This document shows, piece by piece, positions 44,620 to 53,000 of a stretch of DNA of 64,000 bases (the first letter of the stretch is position 1; each line of letters begins with the position of its first letter). A program made the translations under genes and the position numbers. The stretch is from the NCBI GenBank assembly GCA_035708205.1, contig DASSSY010000008.1, positions 124,001-188,000 of the forward strand. Direction: 5' to 3'. The DNA comes from DASSSY01 sp035708205 (GTDB taxonomy: Bacteria; Bacteroidota; Bacteroidia; Chitinophagales; Chitinophagaceae). The notes beneath the pieces were generated by a model. It ran no database searches and was not told where the DNA came from. It was given only the letters and a program-made list of their open reading frames with translations.

Positions 44620-45438
44620 TTAAGTAACAACTATTAAACCATCATATGGTGGTTTATGGTGATTAGCGGCATTATAGTAAGTAATATCTATATACCTGGG
44701 ATCAGGTATGGTAAGAATGACTTCCGTGCCCTCATCACCAGAATTTATGTTCAAAGCGCCCTTTATGATTTTGCTACGATTGTATATACTTTGAATGCCA
44801 ATGCCTTCCGATTTTTTACCTGTAGGGAATCCAAAACCGTCATCTTTGATCTTCATTTCAAATAGCTTATCGGCATAATTTAAATATACCGTCAGGTTTT
44901 TGGCTTTAGCATGTTTGAGGGAATTTTGTATGACTTCCTGGGCAATCCTCACAACGATCAGCTCGGTATCCGGGTCGAAGGATTTTGTATAACCCTCTAC
45001 TTCCAGATGACAGTTTAACTTTTGGGTTATGTTTATCCGGTTTAGCTCAGTTTCCAGGAAATCGTAAATGCCTTTTTTTTTCACATAGTCTGAATTAAGC
45101 GTATGGCCGATATTTCTTAGCTCTTCTATCACATTATCCAGCATTATTCCCATCTCTGTTAAATGACCCGCCTGGTTTCCCGTTGCCTGCCTTTCAGCCA
45201 CTCTCAGGGTCATCCTTACTAAATTCAGCTCCTGGTTTACGTTGTCATGGATTTCCGTTGATATGGTGTACATCGTTCTTTCCCGCTCCTCTATTAGGGC
45301 TTTAAGCATCTGTCGCTGCTTTTTTGTCTGATTATATTTCAAACGTACAAGCGTTCCAATAAGAAAAAAGACGAAAACTACGGTGAGGATTGTGACCGTT
45401 ATAAACAAGCTTACAAAGTCATTTTTGAAATCAAACAT
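44620..45438 (-). CDS. NarL-type sensor histidine kinase
   Basis: This 272-residue kinase has one membrane helix (about residues 8-31) and no visible sensing domain. The HisKA_3 dimerisation segment carries the phosphorylated histidine at H64 in YTISTEIHDNVNQELNLV. The ATPase domain has the N box (EVIQNSLKHAKAKN), the G1 box (KDDGFGFP) and the G2 box (GIGIQSIYNRSKI). It pairs with the response regulator at 45747, upstream on the same strand, with a truncated lipoprotein gene in between. Sensing must occur through the short N-terminal part or a partner. Confidence 0.92.
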   Translation of the reverse strand: MFDFKNDFVSLFITVTILTVVFVFFLIGTLVRLKYNQTKKQRQMLKALIEERERTMYTISTEIHDNVNQELNLVRMTLRVAERQATGNQAGHLTEMGIMLDNVIEELRNIGHTLNSDYVKKKGIYDFLETELNRINITQKLNCHLEVEGYTKSFDPDTELIVVRIAQEVIQNSLKHAKAKNLTVYLNYADKLFEMKIKDDGFGFPTGKKSEGIGIQSIYNRSKIIKGALNINSGDEGTEVILTIPDPRYIDITYYNAANHHKPPYDGLIVVT

Positions 45439-45524
45439 CAGATTTTCTTAATTTAGGGGAACCGGTAAAGCAAGAACATAAGAGAAAAATAAGTTATGGC
45501 GTTAATGAATACCATGCTTCTATT

Positions 45525-45707
45525 TTAGCCCTGGATCATCTTGTTTGCCGAATCTAACGGGATGAAATGCCCTCTTACGCTTTCCGGCATGCCGGCAGTC
45601 GTAAGGAGACGCCGGTCTTTGTTCTTGTTTTGTTGGGGATTGCTTTGACAAGAAATGAAGCCAGCTCCTGCCAGGAAAATGGGAAATGCCGTTACTGTTT
45701 TTTTCAT
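45525..45707 (-). pseudogene. small lipoprotein gene, apparently cut short
   Basis: A 60-residue frame starts with a clear lipoprotein signal (MKKTVTAFPIFLAGAGFISC), Cys at residue 20. It continues as a polar segment and stops at MIQG. The last text, HFIPLDSANKMIQ, resembles the first conserved segment of longer Bacteroidota lipoproteins as I recall them, which suggests that the reading stops early; after the TAA the same frame is only about 20 codons long. It lies between the response regulator and histidine kinase genes on the same strand. It could also be a genuine short lipoprotein. Confidence 0.45.
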
Positions 45708-45746
45708 GCTTTTTTGTAAGTGTTTGGTTGATCATAAAGTTCAGGA

Positions 45747-46427
45747 TTATTGGATAGGGGAACTATCTATTGTTACGATACCGGTCCTGATGGCAAATAA
45801 TACCAGGCTAACCCGGCTGCTTAGGTGTAGTTTCCTGAAAAGGATGTCCCGGTAGCCTTCAACACTTTTCTGTGTTGTATGCATTTGTTGGGATATCTGG
45901 CTATAAGTGAGTTCGCTGCAGCAAAGCTTAATGAATGTCAATTCTTTTGCTGTCAGATTCGGTAGCTTGTGTTTTTCCGATTGCAATGCCAGGAATGTCT
46001 TTTCCCGGAAGAGGTAAGAATCATAGAAACCATGGTGATGAATGGCCAGCAACGCTGTTTCTATTTCTTCGGGATCGCAGGTTTTGGGCAGAAAGCCGTT
46101 TACGCCTAACCTGATCATTCTGACGATGTACATATCCTCGGTATAAGTGCTCAGCACTAATATTTTCATGTCCGGCCATTTTGCTTTTATCAAAGGGACA
46201 GCCTCAAATCCGGTCATCTCAGGCATATTGATGTCCATAATAATGATGTCCGGCTTTATGCTGCCGGTACCAATCTTTTCAATCAGCTCTTTACCGTTTT
46301 CCGCCTGGATAATGACCTTAATGCTTTCCATTGGGTTAAGGAAAGCAACAATGCCTTTACGAACGGCTGTATGGTCATCAGCAAAAGCAATTTTAATCTG
46401 GTTAGCCTTTTTCTTTTCTTGAGCCAT
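45747..46427 (-). CDS. NarL/FixJ-type response regulator
   Basis: This 226-residue protein has an N-terminal receiver domain with acidic residues D17/D18 and the phosphorylation site D65 in IIMDINMPEMTGFEAV, and a C-terminal LuxR-type helix-turn-helix (LTYSQISQQMHTTQKSVEGY). It should be phosphorylated by the kinase at 44620 and bind DNA as a dimer. The two genes share a strand and a narrow gap, so they form one two-component unit. The target is unknown; the nearest candidates are the lipoprotein fragment and the glycosyltransferase genes upstream. Confidence 0.94.
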   Translation of the reverse strand: MAQEKKKANQIKIAFADDHTAVRKGIVAFLNPMESIKVIIQAENGKELIEKIGTGSIKPDIIIMDINMPEMTGFEAVPLIKAKWPDMKILVLSTYTEDMYIVRMIRLGVNGFLPKTCDPEEIETALLAIHHHGFYDSYLFREKTFLALQSEKHKLPNLTAKELTFIKLCCSELTYSQISQQMHTTQKSVEGYRDILFRKLHLSSRVSLVLFAIRTGIVTIDSSPIQ

Positions 46428-46792
46428 GACTCTCCTGCCGGTTGGTTTCCGGTATAAAAGTAAATGCTTTCTTTAACATATGGAGGCAAATGGCTTAATA
46501 AATTGCTGAAAATCTTTGGTCTATATGGAAATGGATTAAAAGCAGGTAAGCCTTGCTGGAAGTGGACGAGCCATCCTGTATACATCTATAGTGAATACGG
46601 GTGAAAATCTTAAAAGCTGTGGTTTTTCTTTATTTTCCCGGAAATTATTAAGGGTTAGTGTCCTTACGGGCGCGTATACATGGTCCTTGATGATGATCTC
46701 CTGTCTAATGCTTCCCGGTTACAAACTAATGTCTTATCGGGGCAAGAGTACTATCTTTTTGTACTTTAGCTTTTTTCCCCGAAGTCTTCGCT
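46428..46792. other. 365-base divergent intergenic region
   Basis: The region lies between the response regulator (minus) and a glycosyltransferase (plus). I find no coding frame with support, no strong hairpin and no exact TAnnTTTG match; a TACTTTAG at about 46764 is the closest promoter-like element on the plus strand. Confidence 0.4.
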
Positions 46793-47503
46793 ATGAAAGA
46801 TCTGATATCCTGCATCATGCCCACTACAGCCGCAAGAAAGCGATTTCTTCCGCTGGCCATTGATAATTTCCTGCAGCAGGATTATGCCGAAAAAGAATTG
46901 ATTATCCTGGATGACAGCGGTGATCCGTTCCTGAACGCCCTGGTGCCTGATCTGCCGGGTGTACGTTATATACGATACCCTTTTAAATTTATGACCCTGG
47001 GTCAGAAACGGAACCATGCCTGTTCCCTGGCCAGTGGAACCATCATACAACATTGGGATGACGATGATTATTATGCTCCTGGCTGGCTCGGCAGCCAGTG
47101 GGAGGCGTTAAACACAGAGGCGGCGCAGATCTGCGGCTTGCGAAAATTATATTTTTTTAATCCGCTGTTGAAAAAGGCCTGGGCATATACTTACGGGCTG
47201 AACCGGCAGGCCTGGGTAGCCGGCGCCACTATGGCGTATTATAAAGCTTTCTGGGCGCGAAGGCCTTTCCGCCCGCTCAATGTAGGGGAAGATAATCATT
47301 TTGTATGGTCCGCCGGTGTGAAGGTCGCCGTTAATCACCATACCCATTCCTTTGTTTCGATGCTGCATGGCGGTAATACCAGTCCCAAGCATATTACGGA
47401 CAGTCAGTGGCAGCCTGTTGAGGCGGTCAGTGTAGCCGCTATTTTAGGCAATAAGCGGGAGGCGTACTTCAATGCCACCATGTGCCCCAGTAGTGATGTA
47501 TAG
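46793..47503 (+). CDS. family 2 glycosyltransferase
   Basis: This 236-residue GT-A enzyme transfers a sugar from a nucleotide sugar. Family 2 features are the N-terminal DLISCIMPTTAARKRFLP strand, the nucleotide-binding LIILDDSGDPF, and the metal-binding aspartates D89-D92 in IIQHWDDDDYYAPGW. No membrane helices are present, so it works on cytoplasmic substrates, possibly lipid-linked or protein-linked. Its 3' end overlaps the 3' end of the convergent gene at 47469 by 35 bases. It is the only plus-strand member of the four glycosyltransferase genes. Confidence 0.85.
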   Translation: MKDLISCIMPTTAARKRFLPLAIDNFLQQDYAEKELIILDDSGDPFLNALVPDLPGVRYIRYPFKFMTLGQKRNHACSLASGTIIQHWDDDDYYAPGWLGSQWEALNTEAAQICGLRKLYFFNPLLKKAWAYTYGLNRQAWVAGATMAYYKAFWARRPFRPLNVGEDNHFVWSAGVKVAVNHHTHSFVSMLHGGNTSPKHITDSQWQPVEAVSVAAILGNKREAYFNATMCPSSDV

Positions 47504-48158
47504 CAAAGGCCTTCCCGGCAGCAAGCTCCCGGCTGATATCTTCGGGCCTGGTACGGCCTGTCCGTGGATCTTTGACCAGCGGGTAAAGCCTTTCCGGCTC
47601 CAAAATGCGCACTGCTTCCTTTGGCTCAAAATCCTCGTAGATACGGCTTAGCATAAACGGTCCCGCACAGTCCAGTATGGAATTGAAGCCGGGTTCCCGG
47701 TAATACTTGTAATAATCGTTCCGTAACAATACCTGGCAAATCCTTTCGGTAAAACCGGCCTGCGGCATGCCCGCCATAAAAGCATTGCTGATGATATATT
47801 TTTTCCGGTGCGCCAGCGCATGGGCCGCCGGCTCAAGCCCGGCCACAAATGTTGCCCCTGCCAGTAAGGGGCCAACATTCTTCAGGCATTCAAAATCCAG
47901 GTCAATGAACACGCCTCCCAGGTGGTGTAAGATGAAATACCTTACGGCATCCACCCTTTGGATAGCAGTGGGATAGCGGTCATAAACAGGCAGGAATCCG
48001 GGATAATAAGTAGAAAGAAAGTCCCGGTTCATCGCATCGGTCCATAGCGTGTATGCCCAGCCAGGATGATGCGCTTTCCAGGTTTGCACATAGGCGGCAA
48101 CAGACTCCGGGATATGTTCATCTTTCCAGGTCTGGTGTATGTGTAAGGGTATATTCAT
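47469..48158 (-). CDS. GT32 (OCH1-like) glycosyltransferase, first copy
   Basis: This 229-residue protein begins at the ATG at 48156-48158 (MNIPLHIHQTWKDEHIPES), the typical IPxxIHQxW start of GT32. A longer frame to 48242 has no family features in its extra 28 residues. The DXD motif is DLD at 86-88 in GGVFIDLDFECLKNV. GT32 enzymes add mannose or other sugars to surface glycans, and some relatives act on proteins. Its start overlaps the stop of the next gene by an ATGA, and its end overlaps the GT2 gene at 46793 by 35 bases. These tight overlaps suggest co-inheritance. Confidence 0.8.
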   Translation of the reverse strand: MNIPLHIHQTWKDEHIPESVAAYVQTWKAHHPGWAYTLWTDAMNRDFLSTYYPGFLPVYDRYPTAIQRVDAVRYFILHHLGGVFIDLDFECLKNVGPLLAGATFVAGLEPAAHALAHRKKYIISNAFMAGMPQAGFTERICQVLLRNDYYKYYREPGFNSILDCAGPFMLSRIYEDFEPKEAVRILEPERLYPLVKDPRTGRTRPEDISRELAAGKAFAIHHYWGTWWH

Positions 48159-48835
48159 TTGATATTTCTTTCCCAGCGCCAGCTGCCCTGGTGCCTGTGC
48201 ACGGCATAATATCCAAAGTGGCAGGAAGGCTGTTGACAGCAATTTTTAGGACAATGTAAGGAAGCATTTCTTACAAGGTGGATCTCATTCTTATACGGTT
48301 CAAAGCATTCATGATAATAATTGGTCAGCAGTCCCGGGCCCGTAGATTCCAGGACATCGTTTTCAGAATGAACGGGCAGGTTTGCCGAATCAAGCATACG
48401 TTGTATCCACCCGGCAAGAAAAGGATGCTCCGGTGTGCTGCCAAATATGTAATTCGCGATCCGTAAAGCAAATTTGTGGTGTGGCAGTTTCATTTCATCA
48501 GGGTTCAGTGTTTTCTCTTCACCAAGCACTACGGAACAGGACAATAAAGAAGTTAAGGGCCTCTTGCAATAGACATCCGTATCCATGTAGAAGCCCCCGA
48601 ATAAATAAACGATCAACACCCTGAAGACATCCAGTTGCTGTATTTTCAGAGGGAACTCAAAAAATTTGTCTGCCAGGCTGGGAAAATATGATCGCACCAT
48701 GCTATGCATACCGGCATCGGTATACAACACAATTGTCCAGTCGGGATGTAATTCTTTTACCCGCTGCAGGCAAGGGTTGTCATCTTCTTTATCCTTACAA
48801 AGCAGGTGAATGATCCTGGGAATTTCGGGGTACAT
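48155..48835 (-). CDS. GT32 (OCH1-like) glycosyltransferase, second copy
   Basis: This 226-residue enzyme is a paralogue type of the previous gene: MYPEIPRIIHLLCKDKEDD replaces the IHQTW start, and the DXD motif is DTD at 85-87 in FGGFYMDTDVYCKRPL. I start it at 48835, where the family's IPRIIH text begins; the frame extends to 48901 without added features. Its start lies inside the end of the GT2 gene at 48795 (41-base overlap) and its stop overlaps the next start by four bases. All three minus-strand genes therefore form a tight, translationally coupled unit. Confidence 0.78.
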   Translation of the reverse strand: MYPEIPRIIHLLCKDKEDDNPCLQRVKELHPDWTIVLYTDAGMHSMVRSYFPSLADKFFEFPLKIQQLDVFRVLIVYLFGGFYMDTDVYCKRPLTSLLSCSVVLGEEKTLNPDEMKLPHHKFALRIANYIFGSTPEHPFLAGWIQRMLDSANLPVHSENDVLESTGPGLLTNYYHECFEPYKNEIHLVRNASLHCPKNCCQQPSCHFGYYAVHRHQGSWRWERNIK

Positions 48836-49574
48836 CGCGATAGGTTTTGTAAAATAATTGATCAAGCTCTCGGACATGCTCCGGGTTGACGCCCGGCTCA
48901 TTCAGCAATTTTTTGACCGTTAAGGCAATAGCATCCGGCAACAGCCGGCTAAACGGGAAAAAGCCCTGGAAATGCCGGTAGTCCCACGTATTGGCGCCAT
49001 GATAGCGATAGATATAAAGCGGCAGAACGGTATTGTCCGTATGCAGCATCTTGTTTTGGACCAGGCTGTTGATAACCGGTGTGTCTTCCCCTCTTTTCAA
49101 GTTGCTGTACGGGTATTTCAGGGCCGTTTCTTTTGTGTATAATATGGTCCCCTCCCAATGCCGGTAGCAGGACAGATAAGCTTTGCCTGAGATTCCGTCA
49201 TAAATGATGATCCTTCCGAGAACGGTGGCCGGCAGGGCAGTGCCGGCCAGCAGGTTATATTGATAGGATAATTTTTCCGGGTGATACCAGTCATCGTCAT
49301 CCCATTGGCTCACCCACTGGCCTGATGCTTCCGATATGGCCTTGTTGCGCAGGGCGCCCAAAGTTAACCCCGCCTCGCTTTTTATGATCACTGCCCGGAT
49401 ACCCTGCATCTGTTCTTTTTGTTTCAGAAAATCCAGCGTTTCCTGATCCCGGTCTTCCACCGCAATAAGCAGTTCCTTATTCGGGTAAGCCTGGTTCTGG
49501 AAACAATCAATAGCTTTTTCCAGCAGTCCCGGACGTTGTTTGGTGATGCAGATACAGGATATAAGCGGATACAT
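48795..49574 (-). CDS. family 2 glycosyltransferase, second copy
   Basis: This 259-residue GT2 enzyme starts with YPLISCICITKQRPGLLEKA, has the nucleotide-binding LLIAVEDRDQETL region and the metal-binding cluster D92-D95 in VSQWDDDDWYHPEKLSYQ. The rest has the acceptor-side region RHWEGTILYTKETAL. It leads the minus-strand glycosyltransferase unit. The acceptor is unknown; nearby large surface-type proteins could in principle be targets, but no direct evidence exists. Confidence 0.85.
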   Translation of the reverse strand: MYPLISCICITKQRPGLLEKAIDCFQNQAYPNKELLIAVEDRDQETLDFLKQKEQMQGIRAVIIKSEAGLTLGALRNKAISEASGQWVSQWDDDDWYHPEKLSYQYNLLAGTALPATVLGRIIIYDGISGKAYLSCYRHWEGTILYTKETALKYPYSNLKRGEDTPVINSLVQNKMLHTDNTVLPLYIYRYHGANTWDYRHFQGFFPFSRLLPDAIALTVKKLLNEPGVNPEHVRELDQLFYKTYRDVPRNSQDHSPAL

Positions 49575-50000
49575 ATTTCTCCTTTTTAATTGATCCGCAA
49601 GTTAAAATTTACAGGGGGATTATAAATGTCCCTGGCTTTGGTGCTTTTCCTGTAAGAATTCAATCCGGTGGCTTGGCTAAATGAATTAAAAAGGCAATTT
49701 TATTTGATAACGATAAGAATGAATATTTTCATAATGAAGATGTCAGGTTTTTACCTGAAAATTTAACAGGTAAAAACCTTAAAAATTATAGGTTTAATCC
49801 TCTTGCTGTTTTGCGGTCGCCATGAGTAAATGACTGAACTTTGGCTTACCCTTTTTAATTATTGAAAGCGTGTAATTGAATTCTGGAAACTAAAGATCTG
49901 GGCCTGTTTAGCGCCGTAAAACTGACGGATCTTCAAGAACAGAATTGTTGAAGACTATAATGGGAATTTAAACTCGTCAAAATAAAAAACTTTTCCTGCT
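49575..50000. other. 426-base divergent intergenic region with inverted repeat
   Basis: The AT-rich region separates the glycosyltransferase unit (minus) from the fibre/toxin genes (plus) and must hold both promoters. It contains the 13-base inverted repeat at 49745-49779. No coding frame is supported. TATAATG at about 49957 is a promoter-like element before the fibre gene. Confidence 0.45.
49745..49779. repeat. 13-base perfect inverted repeat
   Basis: AGGTTTTTACCTG (49745-49757) and CAGGTAAAAACCT (49767-49779) are exact reverse complements with a nine-base AT spacer. It could be an operator or a hairpin in the leader of the fibre gene. The T run typical of a terminator is absent. Confidence 0.6.
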
Positions 50001-53000
50001 ATGCAACAGGTGACCACCAATAGTAATCATTCGATTCAAATACCAGGAAGCAAGGAAATAGCTTCTATGAGGGTCGTCCAGTCATGTGGTTGCGGGTCTC
50101 CCAAACTATATGTCCGTTATAAAGGAGAGGCGCAGTATGTACCTTTAAAAATATGCGCTGCGCCCTCTTCGCCGGGATTGAATAACCGGTATGTTGATGT
50201 CTTTAGTGACCAGGCGGTCAACGGGGTCAAGTCGTTTGCCGATCATATCCGGGTGTCGTCTTCTTATATCAAAGGCGGCGCTACGCAAATATTCGGCAAT
50301 ACGGCGGGCGGCGGGTTGTTTAACGTATTAATCGGCACCGGCGCGGGAAACGCGATGACCGGTCAGAAAAACATCATGATCGGGGATAATGCCGGTGTAG
50401 CGGCCAGGGCCATCAATAATACGATTGCTATCGGGGTACAGTCCGGTCCGGCAACGAATTACCTGGGAGATAATAATTTCTTCCTGGGCTACAAGGCCGG
50501 GTATAATATGACCGGCGGTTCCGGGAATGTACATATCGGGCAGGGTAGCGGTATTCCCGGTACGTACAGCAACCGGTTATTTATCGGCAACCCGGGTGAG
50601 CCGACCACTTTGGAATCTGCTCACATCATCACGGGATATTTCGATACCGGCGTGCTCAGATTTCCCAAAGGATATGCCAATAATGATGCCAGTAAATTTT
50701 TAACTACGGGGAGCGACGGTACTTTAGTGTTGTCGGCGCCAAAGATGCCGACAGATTATGTTTCCAATAACCCTGTAAATACGTTACCAAGAGATAATAC
50801 CTCAAATCATGGTATTACCGATGCCAACCTGGTACAGCAATCCTTGACTTATTGGAATAATAGTACAAAGACTAATACGCCAGCAGGTTTCGATCAGGGC
50901 ATTGGCATTACAGGAATATCTCCGGACGGCACCCAGGCGGGCCAGGTAGTGCTTGATAAGACTGCTAATACATTATCTTTTAGGGGTAAAGCAACAAATG
51001 TTTGGAAAGCCTGGAGAACTGTTGAAACGACAGATAATAAAGTTACAAACTTAGATAGTCCAAACAATGCAACTTATCCTACTACATTATTATTAAATGG
51101 CGTTAAGAATACAATCAGGACGTCTTGGTCAAGCACAAATATAAATAATAATGCGCCTCCACAGTATTGTAAAATAATGTCTATCTCTTTCACTGCAAAT
51201 GTCTTTAATTCATTTGAAGGCGTTTTTGAGGTAACTGGATTTCATGGTAGTAATGCGGGCCAGGACTTTGCAGGACAGATATATATATTTTGTGGAGGAG
51301 GAACTACAAATAATAATACTATCAGTGCTTTTTTTAAAAAGAATCCATTTTCTAAAAATTCATTTAGTTTTTATTATGTATACGATAACGATAATTATAT
51401 ATTTGACATATATATAGGTATCCGCAATCAGTATATTCGTGCAAAGTTTTCAGAAACAGAGAAGCCTTCCTTATCTGTGAATAATGTTACCTGCACTTAT
51501 CTCGATAATAATGGATTGGTCTCTAGTCTGCCGACAGGCGCCGTTGAATTTAGTAATTATGATATGGCTTCTAAATTTGATGCAGTTGTATTAGATTGGA
51601 ATGCTAATAACAATACCAGTGCGAATTACACAGGGGATTTAAATAGTATTAATAGTATAAGTTATTTTGGTTTTAACCAAAATGCTTTAAACAGACCAGG
51701 ATTTTTCCCTTACGGAGGGACCTTGCTGAATATGTCCCTGAATGCTTCTACCAGCACACAGCTTGCTTTAGGCTGGACTGGCGGAACGGGGGGAGATTAT
51801 TTTGGATATAGAACTAAAAATAACGGTGTGTTTTCTGATTGGTATCAGGTGGCCAGTAGAGATTGGGTAACGTCACAAATACCAGCAACTTCCACTTTAC
51901 AACAAGTAACCGCCGCTGGTAATACCTCCAATAATTCCATTATTATAAATGGAGGTACTGGAGGTTCAACAAATACCTTAACCTCTCTAAATTTAGATTT
52001 TTATCCCGGAACAAACACAAGCTGGGCAAGAGGGTTGCGGTTATTAAATAGTTCTTCTTCACTATTAGGTGGCATAGGATTTTATGGAAATACAGGAAAT
52101 CAAATTCCTACTTTTGGGTATATATCATCTAATGGCAGTCCTTGGGGTGGAGCAGATTTAAAATTCATAGGTGGTAAAGTAGGTATTAATTTGGCAGGTA
52201 CTACTATTCCTCAACATAACTTAGAAGTGAATGGAGATGCTTTACTTACTTCTCTAGCTGGAACTGGTACAAGAATGATTATAACAGATGCGGCTGGGTT
52301 ACTTGGTAGTCAAGCTATGCCTGTATTAGTTGAGACAGATCCAATATATACTGGTCAGGAACCTAGTATAGTCAGGTACAGAGGGAATATTAATAGTGGC
52401 GATGATTTAAATACCTATTATGCTCCTGGAATATGGGCATGTAATGCAGCAACTACACCAACAATATTAAATTTGCCATCCGGTGCCCCTGCCGGTTCTC
52501 CTGTCTTATTACAAGTATCTGGAACTTCCTCTTCATCCGGAGGATATACTACTCAAGTATTAACTACTCAAGTTTCTGGTGCTGCTGGGTCTGGATATAG
52601 ATGGGTCAGGAATAGTGATAACAGTGGAACATGGGCACCTTGGAAAAAGGTAATCACAGATGGAAGTAATGTATCATTGTTAAATAATGATGCAGGTTAT
52701 ATTACTTCAGCAGCTATCCCTGCTCCTCAGGCACTATCCTTGAATAATTTCTCATTATCAATCAGTAGCGGCAATACCATAACATTACCTTTTACGCCCT
52801 ATTTGATAACAGCCCAAACCAACTTAAATGGTATAAGCGCTACTAATACTGCCTTAAGCATTTCATCTGCGGCTACGAATAGCCCGGTGCCTGGTGTAGC
52901 AGGTTTTGGATTCAGTTCATGGGGAGGTGCGACCGGCGTTCAGTTGGCTTTAATGAATAACAATGGCGCATACGTTCGTACCAATCCTTCATTAACTTCA

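Noticed and set aside
46591..46863. Plus-strand frame of 90 codons ahead of the first glycosyltransferase.
   Set aside because: It overlaps the start of the GT2 gene in another frame and has no family features.
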